Assembly (NCBI RefSeq): GCF_001625655.1
Contig: NZ_AUYB01000078.1
Span: 1 to 64,000, forward strand
Length of the DNA: 64,000 nucleotides
Source of the DNA: Pseudoalteromonas luteoviolacea DSM 6061
Lineage (GTDB): Bacteria; Pseudomonadota; Gammaproteobacteria; Enterobacterales; Alteromonadaceae
Direction: 5' to 3'
Shown piece by piece: positions 17,761-27,422 of the stretch. Below the pieces are notes generated by a model. It made no database searches. It had not been told where the DNA came from and worked only from the letters and a program-made list of their open reading frames with translations. Made by a program: the position numbers and the translations under genes. Each line of letters begins with the position of its first letter. Positions within the stretch are counted from its first letter, which is position 1.

Positions 17761-18428
17761 TGGGTTTTAAACCTGTAACCTCTACCTCGCAGAGTTTCTA
17801 CTGGATTTAAGGTACCATCCGGGTCAAGTTTTTTCCTTAGGCGCAGAACAAATACTTCAATGACATTTGAGTCTAAATCAAAGTCCTGATCGTAAATGTG
17901 TTCAGTGAGTTCTGATTTTGAAATAACTTTATGTGGGTTAACCATTAAGTATTCTAGCACTTTGTATTCGTATGCTGTTAGAGACAGCTCTCTGTCATCG
18001 ACAAAGACTTGCTGAGACCGTGTATGCAGAGTGATTGGACCAATCGAAATCTCTGGGTTAGCCTGACCTGCACTACGTCTGATTAGCGCATTACAGCGTG
18101 CAATGAGCTCTTCAACATGAAATGGTTTGGTCAGGTAGTCGTCTGCACCAGCATCAAGCCCTTCCACTTTTTCTTGCCAGCGATCACGTGCGGTTAGAAT
18201 TAAGATAGGGATCTTAATATCTTGGGCTCTTGCACGTCTTATTAACTCAATACCATCAATTTTTGGCAGACCTAAATCGACAACTGCTAAATCGAGCGGG
18301 TATTCTGTTAAGTGAAAAAGGCCGTTTTCGCCATCATGACAAAGATCTACGCTATACTTCTCTTTCTCTAAAACGTTACGTAAGTTTTCAGCTAACTGAA
18401 CGTCATCTTCTATTACTAAAATTCGCAT
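17754..18428 (-). CDS. PhoP-like OmpR-family response regulator
   Basis: A two-domain regulator of 224 residues. The receiver domain contains the acidic pocket (IEDD), the phosphoacceptor Asp in VVDLGLP, the Thr of LTAR and the Lys of LTKPF. The C-terminal winged helix is of the OmpR/PhoB type and ends with VETLRGRGYRFK. The start is the ATG at 18428 with AGGA upstream, two bases after the PepSY gene stop. It is the middle gene of the PepSY/regulator/kinase operon. Confidence 0.93.
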   Translation of the reverse strand: MRILVIEDDVQLAENLRNVLEKEKYSVDLCHDGENGLFHLTEYPLDLAVVDLGLPKIDGIELIRRARAQDIKIPILILTARDRWQEKVEGLDAGADDYLTKPFHVEELIARCNALIRRSAGQANPEISIGPITLHTRSQQVFVDDRELSLTAYEYKVLEYLMVNPHKVISKSELTEHIYDQDFDLDSNVIEVFVLRLRKKLDPDGTLNPVETLRGRGYRFKTQW

Positions 18429-18430
18429 TG

Positions 18431-18682
18431 TCAATCCTTCTTCACTTCACCCGTTATTTTGTGAACTTTAACATCAATGATTCTGCCGTCGCTCTGAAGA
18501 ATTCGTACCACATAGTAGTCACCCTCAAGAGAAATCTTTAAGGTTTTTCCTGGTTGTTTAGTCGTTGCTAATTGTACGGCTTCTTTTTTGCTAATGGTGT
18601 CTTGTGCATTTTTAGCTTGTACGGGGCTAAACGCCAGAGTACAGGCTAATACAACAACAGCAAGACAGTTTGGCAACTGCAT
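18431..18682 (-). CDS. PepSY domain protein
   Basis: An 83-residue secreted protein: a signal peptide (about 1-23, cleaved after VQA) followed by a single PepSY domain (ISKKEAVQLATTKQPGKTLKI... and VKVHKITGEVKKD). The ATG at 18682 has GGAG at ideal spacing. It is the first gene of the two-component operon. PepSY proteins linked to PhoPQ-like systems in Shewanella and Pseudomonas relatives are thought to modulate the sensor kinase in the periplasm; that role here is inference. Confidence 0.85.
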   Translation of the reverse strand: MQLPNCLAVVVLACTLAFSPVQAKNAQDTISKKEAVQLATTKQPGKTLKISLEGDYYVVRILQSDGRIIDVKVHKITGEVKKD

Positions 18683-18762
18683 TCTAAGCTCCACAGTAGG
18701 GTTGCTTAACATCTTGAACAGGAGGTTAAGTTTTTCAGTCTTAACCACTGCTGAACTTTACG

Positions 18763-19062
18763 TTAAGGTAAAACTTTCTTATATGGTTTGACTACGCTTT
18801 GGGCGTATACACCAGCTTCAATATAAGGGTCTTCATTAGCCCAAGCTTGTGCATCTTCTAAAGAGTTAAACTCGGCAATTACCAAAGAACCAGTAAAGCC
18901 AGCTTCACCAGGGTTCTCATCATCAATTGCTGGCAAAGGCCCTGCAACAAACAGTCTACCTTCGTCCTTAAGTGCGTTTAAACGTGCCAAGTGAGCAGGG
19001 CGTGCATTTAAACGTTTCTCTAGTGAATTTTCCACATCCGTTGAGTAAATCATGTAAAGCAT
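18763..19062 (-). CDS. yciI: YciI family protein
   Basis: A 99-residue cytoplasmic protein of the YciI-like (dimeric alpha/beta barrel) fold. It shows [25 protein letters not shown] and the conserved C-terminal [13 protein letters not shown] containing the His/Asp-type pocket region. Function in the family is unclear. It is near yciB, another gene of the trp-proximal yci cluster in enterics. Confidence 0.93.
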   Translation of the reverse strand: MLYMIYSTDVENSLEKRLNARPAHLARLNALKDEGRLFVAGPLPAIDDENPGEAGFTGSLVIAEFNSLEDAQAWANEDPYIEAGVYAQSVVKPYKKVLP

Positions 19063-19237
19063 AATAGTAAGAAATAAGGCGTAATTAATTTTGTGTTTCG
19101 TATCATAGACCGGATTGTCCCCAAATGTAAATGAATAGGCGTTATCTTAAGAGAATCTTGTTTGGGACTTGAAATCCGCAGGCCTTGGCTGTTACAGTCC
19201 TTCGACTATCGTGAAAAATAATAATAAGGTTGTTTTA

Positions 19238-20662
19238 ATGAGTGCAAACCGCGAGCAATTTAGCTCTCGACTGGGTTTCATTTTAGCAGCGGCTGGATCC
19301 GCTGTGGGGATCGGAAACTTGGTCGGTTTTCCTGTATCTGCTGCCAAAAATGGTGGTGGCGCGTTTTTGATTATCTATGCACTATTTGTTGCGTTTATTT
19401 GTTTGCCTGTCATGATCGCTGAAATGGCACTCGGTCGTAAGGCGCAAAAAGACCCATATGGCGCATATCATTCTCTAACTGGGGGTGATAAAAAGTGGTC
19501 ATTTGCGGGTGCGCTCGCCGTGTTAACTCCATTCATGATTGCTGTATTTTATATGGTGATCACGGTTTGGATTTTCGGCTATCTTGTTCAGACCCTTGTT
19601 GGTAATCTCGACCAGCTCGCAAATCCAAACAACTTTGGCACTTTTATTAACGAGTATACTGTATTTGGGTACATGGCAGGGGTTGCAATACTAGTTAACT
19701 TAATCTTAGTTGGTGGAGTTAAGAAAGGCATTGAAAAGGCTGCGAAATTGATGATGCCGGCACTATTTGTACTACTGATAGGTCTAGTTGCTTATGTGTT
19801 GACATTAGATAACGCCATGGCTGGTATGCGGTACTATATTGTTCCCGACTTTTCGAAAATGGATGCGAGTGTTTTAAACGGTGCACTTTCACAAGCATTT
19901 TTCTCATTGTCCTTGGGTATGGGTATCTTGATTACCTACGCTTCTTATATTTCAAAGAAAGAAGATATCGTAGGGAGTTCTAAAATGGTTGCTGTGACGG
20001 ATTCATTAGTGGCATTTATTGCTGGTCTAATGGTGCTGCCTGCCATATTCAGCTTTAACCCGAATGTTAACCCTGAGGAGCTATCAGACTCTTCAGTTTC
20101 GATGATCTTTGTTTATCTACCGCAATTACTTCTGACACTGCAAGCAGATATCGGCTATGTGGGCGCATCGGTTGTTGCTGGGATATTCTTTTTGCTTGTT
20201 TTCTTTGCTGCGATTACGTCTTTGGTGTCTATTGTTGAAGTACCTACAGCGAGTCTCATGGAAGCTAAAGGTTACAGCCGTAAAAAGTCGTTGACTGTAT
20301 TGGCGGTTGCAACAGGTATTTTAACTGTGTTGTGTACTATGTCGTTTGGCATGGTTGAAGGCTTGACTAAATTTACTCAGTACGGCGGTGTAGACAAGAG
20401 TCTCTTTGATATTGTTTCTGATGTGTTCTACGACACTATCTTACCGTTTAATGGTTTGTTGCTGTGTTTATTCGTGACTTACCGTTGGCGCAAGGCTAAC
20501 TTATCTGAAGAACTGGCCCATGGTAACGAAAGCTATAAAGGCAGCTTCATGGAAAAGTATGTGAACTTTTCACTATCGACTTTTATTCCAGTGGTGCTGC
20601 TGTTGATTTTCGTTAATACAGTGGCAACTAAGTACTTTGCCGTAAGCTTATTTGGCTTTTAA
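19238..20662 (+). CDS. Sodium-dependent symporter, NSS/SNF family
   Basis: Neurotransmitter:sodium symporter homologue of 474 residues with 11-12 membrane segments. TM1 carries the unwound sodium/substrate site (SAVGIGNLVGFP, similar to the GNVWRFP of LeuT), followed by NGGGAFLIIY. It probably imports an amino acid with sodium, consistent with a marine lifestyle. The start is set to the ATG at 19238 preceded by AAGGT; the TTG-started longer frame has no site. A strong hairpin terminator follows. Confidence 0.92.
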   Translation: MSANREQFSSRLGFILAAAGSAVGIGNLVGFPVSAAKNGGGAFLIIYALFVAFICLPVMIAEMALGRKAQKDPYGAYHSLTGGDKKWSFAGALAVLTPFMIAVFYMVITVWIFGYLVQTLVGNLDQLANPNNFGTFINEYTVFGYMAGVAILVNLILVGGVKKGIEKAAKLMMPALFVLLIGLVAYVLTLDNAMAGMRYYIVPDFSKMDASVLNGALSQAFFSLSLGMGILITYASYISKKEDIVGSSKMVAVTDSLVAFIAGLMVLPAIFSFNPNVNPEELSDSSVSMIFVYLPQLLLTLQADIGYVGASVVAGIFFLLVFFAAITSLVSIVEVPTASLMEAKGYSRKKSLTVLAVATGILTVLCTMSFGMVEGLTKFTQYGGVDKSLFDIVSDVFYDTILPFNGLLLCLFVTYRWRKANLSEELAHGNESYKGSFMEKYVNFSLSTFIPVVLLLIFVNTVATKYFAVSLFGF

Positions 20663-20671
20663 TTGACCGAA

Positions 20672-20698
20672 AATGTGCGAAGCATTGCTTCGCACATT
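20672..20698. terminator. Terminator hairpin between convergent genes
   Basis: A 12-base perfect stem (AATGTGCGAAGC/GCTTCGCACATT) with a three-base loop lies between the symporter and CPBP genes. It can serve both strands and includes the CPBP stop codon. Confidence 0.75.
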
Positions 20699-21341
20699 AA
20701 GTGAAGGTTACTCCCGCATCTAGGTACTTTCCTGCTCCTATTGTAAATAACCACAACCCCCATAAACTGTGTTCAAGCACACAAACAGCTAAAGAGCGAC
20801 TGTGTGCGTAAGTATAAGAAAATAACAGCCCACCAAAGAATGACATAACTATGGCCATCCAGTTGTCGTATACACAATGAGCTAAAGCAAAAACACTGGC
20901 GCTGAGCAGTATCCGAATGGTTTTACTAGGCAGTATTCGTTTATAGCGGTGAAAGAAATAACTTCTAAATATAAGCTCTTGAGGTAACACCGACAAAACT
21001 GGATAGGCTACTAGTAAAACTAACCAGTCAGTGGTGGAGTTAATCGGTAAATCGAACCAAGTTTCTTGACTGATCAAGCCATACAACATACCCGAAAAGA
21101 GAGCTCCGATAAAAAAGATTGAGAACAGGCGTTTTTTGATGGCGGAGAATTGTCCCAAACTGGTCAACCTGAAACGTTTAAAGTGTGGATCAGAGAGCAG
21201 TAAATAGGTGCACACTGCCATGATTATGATAAGAGCTGGGAACAGCCAATTGGCCAGCTCTTGGCGAAAAAAATAGGCGATAAACGGAAGTAAAAAAAAG
21301 ACAGAGAATAGCTCAAACCAACGAAACTGTTGTGCGTTCAA
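20697..21341 (-). CDS. CPBP-family intramembrane metalloprotease homologue
   Basis: A 214-residue membrane protein with six or seven hydrophobic segments, of the CAAX-protease/bacteriocin-processing (CPBP) family. Motif 1 reads PQELIFRSYFFHRY and motif 2 FALAHCVYDNW, giving the second Glu, the Arg and the His ligands. The first Glu of the usual EExxxR is Gln. This variant may be a subfamily trait, but it bears on whether the protein is proteolytically active. It is followed by the terminator shared with the convergent symporter gene. Confidence 0.82.
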   Translation of the reverse strand: MNAQQFRWFELFSVFFLLPFIAYFFRQELANWLFPALIIIMAVCTYLLLSDPHFKRFRLTSLGQFSAIKKRLFSIFFIGALFSGMLYGLISQETWFDLPINSTTDWLVLLVAYPVLSVLPQELIFRSYFFHRYKRILPSKTIRILLSASVFALAHCVYDNWMAIVMSFFGGLLFSYTYAHSRSLAVCVLEHSLWGLWLFTIGAGKYLDAGVTFT

Positions 21342-21388
21342 TGAAGAGACCCCAATTGATGCCGTAATTAATACAATATAGCAAGTGT

Positions 21389-21436
21389 CTCAAGATTTAT
21401 GCGTAATCTGGAAAAAGATTACGCATAAATCTTGAG
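21389..21436. repeat. Perfect 21-bp inverted repeat
   Basis: Two 21-base arms (21389-21409 and 21416-21436) are exactly complementary around a 6-base loop (GGAAAA). The repeat sits between the CPBP and yciB genes, both on the minus strand. It has no U-tract, so it is not an ordinary intrinsic terminator. It may stabilise mRNA ends or be a small repeat element. Confidence 0.85.
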
Positions 21437-21463
21437 TGTGAGGGTGGACTTCTGATGGAAGTA

Positions 21464-22069
21464 TTAATCGTCTTCTGGGAGGTATTTAGAGACTTTCATG
21501 ATGGTTATTAGGATAGCGACAAAGGTAATGGCCATCAGCCCGAAAACCTTAAAATTAACCCAGAAATTCAAAGAAAAGTTATAAGCGACATATAAGTTGA
21601 GCAACGCAATAAAGAAAAACAGTGCAGACCAAGCAAGATTCAGCCTATCAAAAAGAGCTTCGGGGATCTCTAATTTCGCAGCTGGGTTATCTGACTGAGC
21701 TTCTTCTTTATTTGTTTTTTGCTCCTGTAGCATCGCACTATTCAAAACGCTTAACAGTGCTTTTTTGGCTAGATTCTTTTTGAATACATAATGTGATACA
21801 AGCAGACTTGCACCGAGTATGGCGTAGATGATTGTCGCTTTCCACATGATGAATTGCTCATCCTGAAACAAAATGGTCATTCCGCCAAGTAACAGCGCTA
21901 TTGCGAAAAACACCCAATGCCTTTGAGATATTTTCCCATCGGTGAAGTACTGGTAGATCATTTGAATGACCGATGCCACAATTAAGACCCCCGTGGCCCA
22001 AAAAATATCCATAAACTTATAAACTGCAAAAAACAGTATCAGGGGAAAATACTCTAGTATAAAAGTCAT
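21464..22069 (-). CDS. yciB: Inner membrane protein YciB (septation protein A)
   Basis: A membrane protein of the YciB/IspZ family. The N-terminal 150 residues match closely (EYFPLILFFAVYKFMDIFWATG, DGKISQRHWVFFAIALLLGG, the second half with WSALFFFIALLNLYVAYN and FWVNFKVFGL). It acts in envelope maintenance and links the elongation and division machineries in E. coli. An insertion of about 25 polar residues (KTNKEEAQSDNPAAKLE) lies between membrane segments. Confidence 0.93.
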   Translation of the reverse strand: MTFILEYFPLILFFAVYKFMDIFWATGVLIVASVIQMIYQYFTDGKISQRHWVFFAIALLLGGMTILFQDEQFIMWKATIIYAILGASLLVSHYVFKKNLAKKALLSVLNSAMLQEQKTNKEEAQSDNPAAKLEIPEALFDRLNLAWSALFFFIALLNLYVAYNFSLNFWVNFKVFGLMAITFVAILITIMKVSKYLPEDD

Positions 22070-22190
22070 TCACTTCCTCGATGATTAAGCCTTATTTGCG
22101 TTGTATCAAGATATTGTCACAAGTTCAAGATTGACTTTTTATAGCTAAGCTTCTAGCCTCCGCACAATTTCTAAATAAATTGAGAACTCT

Positions 22191-22466
22191 ATGAATAAGA
22201 GCGAATTAGTTTCAGCAATGGCTGTGCACAGTGAGCTGACAAAAAAGGACTCTAAAGCAGCATTGGATAGTATTTTGAATGCGATGACTAAACGTCTATC
22301 TGAAGGGGACCCCGTAGCACTAGCTGGGTTTGGAACACTCTCGTTGAGCTATCACCCTGCAAAGGTTGGTCGCAACCCAAGAACGGGAGAAGAAATCATG
22401 ATTGAAGGTCAAAATAAAGTATTGTTTAAAGCGGCTAAAGCGCTCAAAGACGCTTTAGCCAAGTAA
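22191..22466 (+). CDS. HU-family DNA-binding protein
   Basis: A 91-residue histone-like protein. It starts MNKSELV, has the GFGTLSLSYHPAKVGRNPRTGEEI arm with the conserved RNP turn, and ends FKAAKALKDAL. It bends DNA as a dimer in the nucleoid. It is slightly diverged from HupA/HupB (SYHPA in place of VRERA), so it may be a secondary HU paralogue. A terminator-like hairpin is built into its last codons because the convergent trpA gene ends six bases away. Confidence 0.92.
   Translation: MNKSELVSAMAVHSELTKKDSKAALDSILNAMTKRLSEGDPVALAGFGTLSLSYHPAKVGRNPRTGEEIMIEGQNKVLFKAAKALKDALAK
22433..22460. terminator. Terminator-like hairpin inside the 3' end of the HU gene
   Basis: GGCTAAAGCG/CGCTTTAGCC around an 8-base loop, within the last HU codons. 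A second small hairpin (AAGTAA/TTACTT, 22461-22478) spans the two facing stop codons. It probably ends both the HU and trpA transcripts. Confidence 0.5.
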
Positions 22467-22472
22467 TTTACA

Positions 22473-23279
22473 TTACTTCTGTGTTGCAGCCTTCATGGTT
22501 GCAACGAATTCACGCAGTCGCTCGCACATAAGTGCTGGCTCAGCTAAGTTTTCCTCGATTATTTTTACTACCGCAGAGCCAGAGATTGCGCCCGCTGCGC
22601 CTGAATCGATAGCGGCTTTTACGTGCTCTGGTGCCGAAATACCAAAGCCCAACAATGCGGGTGCGGCATTGTACTCGACCAATTTATTGATCATAGTATC
22701 TGCAGGCATTTCAGCTTTGGTCTCAGTACCCGTTACCCCTGAGCGAGAAAGTAGGTACGTGTAACCACGGCCATAACTAGCACATTGGCGCAAAGTATCA
22801 TCGCTTGCATTTGGTGTGGCGATGAAGATAGGTTCAATTTCAGCTTGCTGTGCAGCCTGCCTAAACATTTTAGACTCGTGTAGTGGCACGTCAGCGACAA
22901 GAATTGAGTCAACGCCCGCGTCTTTCGCTTGCTGATAAAAGTTTTCAATACCCTGCGCAAAGATAAGGTTTGAATATAGTAATAAGCCAATCGGAATATC
23001 TGCATTATATTCACGTATCTGACGAATAATTTCAAAGCAGTCTGGCGTGTTAATTTTACTTTCTAGCGCACGAATATTAGCGGCTTGAATAACTGGTCCA
23101 TCAGCGATTGGATCTGAGAATGGAATACCCAGCTCTAGCGCGTCAGCACCACCATCGATGAGACTTTTTACGATGTCTAGACTGATTTCTTTGGTTGGAT
23201 CACCTAAAGTTACAAACGGAACAAATGCGCCCTGTCTGGCATCGTTTAGGCGTGTAAATAGGTTGCTATATCGGCTCAT
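22473..23279 (-). CDS. trpA: Tryptophan synthase alpha chain
   Basis: A TIM-barrel enzyme cleaving indole-3-glycerol phosphate to indole and glyceraldehyde 3-phosphate in complex with TrpB. The catalytic Glu and Asp regions are visible ([20 protein letters not shown]), with the C-terminal phosphate site GFGIS. The length of 268 residues is standard. Its start overlaps the trpB stop by four bases, with AGGTG as ribosome site. It is the last gene of the trp operon. Confidence 0.98.
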   Translation of the reverse strand: MSRYSNLFTRLNDARQGAFVPFVTLGDPTKEISLDIVKSLIDGGADALELGIPFSDPIADGPVIQAANIRALESKINTPDCFEIIRQIREYNADIPIGLLLYSNLIFAQGIENFYQQAKDAGVDSILVADVPLHESKMFRQAAQQAEIEPIFIATPNASDDTLRQCASYGRGYTYLLSRSGVTGTETKAEMPADTMINKLVEYNAAPALLGFGISAPEHVKAAIDSGAAGAISGSAVVKIIEENLAEPALMCERLREFVATMKAATQK

Positions 23280-24460
23280 AGTTCACCTCGCTCATTCAAT
23301 ACGTTGTGTACATGGGCAAGATCTTTGTCACCACGGCCACTTAAGTTAACGACAATAATAGTTTCTTCGGTTTGTTGCTCGGCATATTTCAGTGCGTAAG
23401 CAAGAGCATGACTTGATTCAAGTGCAGGGATAATACCTTCATTTTTTGCCAGTGCTTGGAATGCATCCAATGCTTCTGTGTCAGTTATACCAACGTATTG
23501 TGCACGGCCAGTTTGATGTAAGTAGGCATGCTGTGGGCCCACAGCGGGGTAATCAAGACCCGCAGAGACCGAGTACGACTCTTCGATTTGACCATCATTG
23601 TCTTGCATGATGTAGGTGTACGCACCATGAAGAATACCTTGGCTACCTTTACAAAGCGCAGCACCATGTTCTTCAGTATCTAGGCCTTTACCTGCAGGCT
23701 CAATACCGACAAGTTTGACATCTTTTTCATCGATGAAATCAGCGAAGATGCCAATCGCATTTGAGCCACCGCCTACACACGCCATAACAACATCTGGTAA
23801 ACGACCTTCAGCGTCAAGAACTTGCTGTTTAGCTTCTTCACCAATCATGCGTTGGAAATCTCTGACCAAGGTTGGGAATGGGTGAGGACCAGCCGCTGTA
23901 CCAAGCAGGTAGTGTGCGGTTTTGTAGTTTGCAGACCAATCACGCATTGCTTCGTTCACAGCATCTTTTAGCGTGCCTGAACCTGCAGTTACAGGGATAA
24001 CTTCTGCACCCATTAAGCGCATTCTGAATACGTTAGGCTGTTGACGCTCAACATCTTTTGCACCCATGTAAACGCGACATTTAAGGCCTAGTAACGCACA
24101 AGCTAAAGCAGTTGCAACACCGTGCTGTCCTGCACCTGTTTCCGCGATGACCTCTTTTTTACCCATGCGCTTTGTCAGCAGGGCTTGACCTAACACCTGA
24201 TTTGTTTTGTGCGCACCACCGTGAAGTAAATCTTCACGCTTTAGGTATAGTTTTACCTTTGGGTTTTTGATCAAATTACGTGAAAGCGTTAAAGGCGTTG
24301 GGCGGCCTGCATACTCATTTAGCAGTGCATAAAACTCTTCTTTAAAGCTCTCATCTTGCTGTGCTTTGTTGAACTCTTGCTCAAGTTGTTTAAGCGCTGG
24401 TACCAGTAACTCAGGGACGTACATGCCGCCAAAGTCACCAAAATATCCTGTATTAGTCAT
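23276..24460 (-). CDS. trpB: Tryptophan synthase beta chain
   Basis: A PLP enzyme joining indole and serine to give tryptophan. The PLP lysine lies in [14 protein letters not shown], the glycine-rich phosphate loop is [10 protein letters not shown], and [12 protein letters not shown] is conserved. The start is the ATG at 24460, which follows AGGTGG and gives the usual [12 protein letters not shown] beginning, seven bases after trpC. The longer frame into trpC is not needed. 394 residues. Confidence 0.98.
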   Translation of the reverse strand: MTNTGYFGDFGGMYVPELLVPALKQLEQEFNKAQQDESFKEEFYALLNEYAGRPTPLTLSRNLIKNPKVKLYLKREDLLHGGAHKTNQVLGQALLTKRMGKKEVIAETGAGQHGVATALACALLGLKCRVYMGAKDVERQQPNVFRMRLMGAEVIPVTAGSGTLKDAVNEAMRDWSANYKTAHYLLGTAAGPHPFPTLVRDFQRMIGEEAKQQVLDAEGRLPDVVMACVGGGSNAIGIFADFIDEKDVKLVGIEPAGKGLDTEEHGAALCKGSQGILHGAYTYIMQDNDGQIEESYSVSAGLDYPAVGPQHAYLHQTGRAQYVGITDTEALDAFQALAKNEGIIPALESSHALAYALKYAEQQTEETIIVVNLSGRGDKDLAHVHNVLNERGEL

Positions 24461-24467
24461 ATCCACC

Positions 24468-25832
24468 TCAGTATTTTCGAATATTGTTGAAAGCATCGCG
24501 TAGTTTTTCTGGACACTTTTTGCCGGGGCTCGTTTCTACCCCTGAGTTAAGGTCAAATCCAGCAGCACCTAAGTATGATGCGTCGCTGACATTGTCTGCA
24601 TTTAGCCCACCTGCGAGCATAAATGGCTTTTTCGCACTTTTAAGTAGTTGCCAATTAAATACTTTACCTGTACCACCAAAGGCATTTGCCGTTTTGGTGT
24701 CGTAAAGGTGTTTGTCTACTTCATCAAAAGGAGCAGGGAACTCATCGACAATGCCCTGTGCTTTCCATATCTGACAATTAACTGGTAATTGTTTGCGAAG
24801 GTTGGTGATAAATTCTTGTGTTTCGTGGCCATGTAACTGAACAACACTCAAGCGCAGACTTTGTGCATATTCAACGATTTGCTCAGCAGGAGCATCGACA
24901 AAGACCCCGACGTATTTTAGTGGTGCGCTATCGACCACTGCACGAGCACAATCAAAGTCAACGTATCTTGGCGACTTAGGGTAGAAAATTAACCCACCAT
25001 AAACTGCACCCGCTTCATAGGCTGATAAAGCATCATCTACACGCGTTAATCCACATACCTTATTTTCACCTAGGATGAGCTTTCGGCATGCGCCTTCTAA
25101 GTCTTCTTCGGCCATTAAAGAGCTGCCGACTAAAAAACCATTGCAATGTGGCGTTAAGCGTTTAACGTCATTGTGCGTATAAATCCCAGACTCTGAAATA
25201 ACAGTCTTGTTTGCAGGGATCAAAGTACGTAAATGTTCAGTGGTTGCAAGGTCTGTACTTAAATCTCTGAGGTTACGGTTATTGATACCAATCAATTTGG
25301 CATCAAGCTGCAAAGCACGATGCACTTCTTCTTCATTGCTCACCTCAGTGAGTACTGCCATGTTTAATGAATGTGCTAAATCAGCGAGTTTATTGTACGT
25401 CTCGTCATCTAATACAGAGAGCATCAATAAAATTGCGTCACCCCCTTTTAACCGAGCTAAATACACTTGGTATTCATCAACAAAAAAGTCTTTACAAATA
25501 AGAGGCTGATTTACCTTTGAGCGAACATAACTCAAGTATTCATAACTTCCTTGGAAGTATTTTTCATCAGTCAATACGCTGATGCAAGTTGCGTATTGTG
25601 CGTAGACGCTCGTAATTTCATCAAGATCGAATGTTTCTCTGATCAAGCCTTTTGAAGGGGAGGCTTTTTTACATTCCAGAATAAACTGTGTACCCGGCTT
25701 TGACATCTCGCCATAAAAATCGCGCTCAGTTGGAACTACGTGATCTTTAAATTCGCTCAGTGGCAGTGTTTGTTTGCGCTCTTCAAGCTCAATGCGCTTA
25801 TCTGCGACAATTTTTTCTAACACGTTAGCCAT
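24468..25832 (-). CDS. trpCF: Bifunctional indole-3-glycerol-phosphate synthase / phosphoribosylanthranilate isomerase
   Basis: A 454-residue fusion as in enterics. The TrpC half (about 1-255) shows [10 protein letters not shown], the catalytic Lys in ICKDFFVD and IGINNRNL. The TrpF half (about 256-454) begins CGLTRVDDA and includes VVQLHGHE and LAGGLNADN. It catalyses the two steps from phosphoribosylanthranilate to indoleglycerol phosphate. The start overlaps trpD by eight bases and has GGAGGT upstream. Confidence 0.98.
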   Translation of the reverse strand: MANVLEKIVADKRIELEERKQTLPLSEFKDHVVPTERDFYGEMSKPGTQFILECKKASPSKGLIRETFDLDEITSVYAQYATCISVLTDEKYFQGSYEYLSYVRSKVNQPLICKDFFVDEYQVYLARLKGGDAILLMLSVLDDETYNKLADLAHSLNMAVLTEVSNEEEVHRALQLDAKLIGINNRNLRDLSTDLATTEHLRTLIPANKTVISESGIYTHNDVKRLTPHCNGFLVGSSLMAEEDLEGACRKLILGENKVCGLTRVDDALSAYEAGAVYGGLIFYPKSPRYVDFDCARAVVDSAPLKYVGVFVDAPAEQIVEYAQSLRLSVVQLHGHETQEFITNLRKQLPVNCQIWKAQGIVDEFPAPFDEVDKHLYDTKTANAFGGTGKVFNWQLLKSAKKPFMLAGGLNADNVSDASYLGAAGFDLNSGVETSPGKKCPEKLRDAFNNIRKY

Positions 25833-26829
25833 GACTTACCTCCACGATGGCTGCTAATGTTTCTTCACAGCGACCAGATGCCAGAACATCAAGCACTTGC
25901 TGAGTTGCTGATTTTAGGTCGGCAGCTTTACCAGACATAACGAGCAAAGCACTCACATTTGCCGCAATTGCAGCGTTGTGAGCTGCTTTACCTTTACCGC
26001 TTAAAATGTCTCGTGTTGCTTGGGCGTTGTACTCTGGCGTGTCTCCTGCAATGTCTTCTAGCGAGTAGTTGTCTAAACCGAAATCGGCTGGCGTTAACGT
26101 GTACTCTGTAATTACACCATCCTTCAACTCGGTAACTTGCGTAGTTCCGTGAAGCGCTATTTCATCGCAGCCAGCACCATGAACTACCATCGCTCGCTTA
26201 GTACCTAACATTTGTAATGTTTCAGCCATAGGGCGACAAAGCGCAGGATCATAAACGCCAAGCAACTGAATATCAGGTTTCGCAGGGTTTGCCAGCGGGC
26301 CCAAAATGTTAAATAAAGTGCGAGTTTTTAGTTTGGTGCGCACTGGCATCGCGTGCTTTACACCACTGTGATACAGCGGAGCGAATAAAAAAGCGAAGTT
26401 TGTTTTTTCAAGGCAGTTTGCACCTTGCTCAGGTGTCATTTCAAGATTGATACCTAAAGTACGAAGCAAATCAGCCGAGCCAGATTTACTGGAAACACTG
26501 CGGTTGCCGTGTTTTACCATTGGGATACCGCAAGCAGCAGCAACTATGGCCGCTGTTGTGCTGACATTAATGGTGTTTGTTCCATCACCACCCGTACCAC
26601 AACTGTCTGCACAGTCTAGGCCTTTGTTGTCAAAAGCAACGGCGTGATCACGCATAGCTTTTGCTGCGCCAGCAATCTCAGCGGCAGTTTCGCCTTTAAT
26701 TTTCAGAGCGATCAGTGCTGCCGTAAGCTCTACCTCAGAAAGGTGCCCTTGCATAACTTGGCTAAATAGTTCAGTTGTTTGTTCAAAGCTCAGCGACTGT
26801 TGGTCAATCAATTGATTTAAACTTTCCAC
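25825..26829 (-). CDS. trpD: Anthranilate phosphoribosyltransferase
   Basis: Transfers phosphoribose from PRPP to anthranilate. The PRPP-binding CGTGGDGTNTINVST and KHGNRSVSSKSGSADLL are intact. 334 residues and separate from trpG, unlike the fused enteric trpGD. The start is a GTG with a perfect AGGAGG site. The eight-base overlap with trpCF points to coupled translation. Confidence 0.98.
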   Translation of the reverse strand: MESLNQLIDQQSLSFEQTTELFSQVMQGHLSEVELTAALIALKIKGETAAEIAGAAKAMRDHAVAFDNKGLDCADSCGTGGDGTNTINVSTTAAIVAAACGIPMVKHGNRSVSSKSGSADLLRTLGINLEMTPEQGANCLEKTNFAFLFAPLYHSGVKHAMPVRTKLKTRTLFNILGPLANPAKPDIQLLGVYDPALCRPMAETLQMLGTKRAMVVHGAGCDEIALHGTTQVTELKDGVITEYTLTPADFGLDNYSLEDIAGDTPEYNAQATRDILSGKGKAAHNAAIAANVSALLVMSGKAADLKSATQQVLDVLASGRCEETLAAIVEVSHG

Positions 26830-26837
26830 GTTGCCTC

Positions 26838-27422
26838 CTAGCAGGTCAAGTAGTCGATGCTTTGCTGAAGTAGCTTGGCACCATCAGGTGTTAAAATAGA
26901 CTCAGGGTGGAACTGATATCCGATCACTTTGTCTGTCGAATGGTATACGGCCATTGGAATGTCTTGGTACTTGGCAATCACTTTGAGTGTGTCAGGCACG
27001 CTGGTTGCCATTAATGAGTGATACCTAGCAACAGGAAAACGCTTACCAAGGCCCGCAAATACTGGGTGTTCTTCAACATCGATATGCGATGACTTACCAT
27101 GAACAGTTTCGCCAGCATGTCCAATTGTGCCGCCATAGCTTTGTGTCAAGGCTTGTTGGCCTAGACAAATACCAAGCATTGGGAACTTGCCTTTACATAG
27201 ATCAATCAGCTCCAATAAGCAGCCAGCTTCACTTGGCTTACCAGGACCTGGTGATAGTACCAAGACAACTGGCACAGTTTCATTACACATTTTGTCGTAG
27301 ATAGTGCGCGCATCAATATGGTTACGATAAACGACGAGTTCACTACCAAGCTGAGAAAGTTCATCAACAAGGTTGTAGCTGAATGAGTCAAAGTTATCTA
27401 AGAAATATACTTTAGGCGTCAT
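26838..27422 (-). CDS. trpG: Anthranilate synthase component II (glutamine amidotransferase)
   Basis: A class I glutamine amidotransferase that supplies ammonia to TrpE. The nucleophile elbow is GICLGQQ, the oxyanion segment LSPGPGKPS, and the His-x-Glu pair appears in YQFHPESILTP. 194 residues. The start overlaps the trpE end by 11 bases. It could also serve p-aminobenzoate synthesis, but its place in the operon favours trp. Confidence 0.97.
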   Translation of the reverse strand: MTPKVYFLDNFDSFSYNLVDELSQLGSELVVYRNHIDARTIYDKMCNETVPVVLVLSPGPGKPSEAGCLLELIDLCKGKFPMLGICLGQQALTQSYGGTIGHAGETVHGKSSHIDVEEHPVFAGLGKRFPVARYHSLMATSVPDTLKVIAKYQDIPMAVYHSTDKVIGYQFHPESILTPDGAKLLQQSIDYLTC

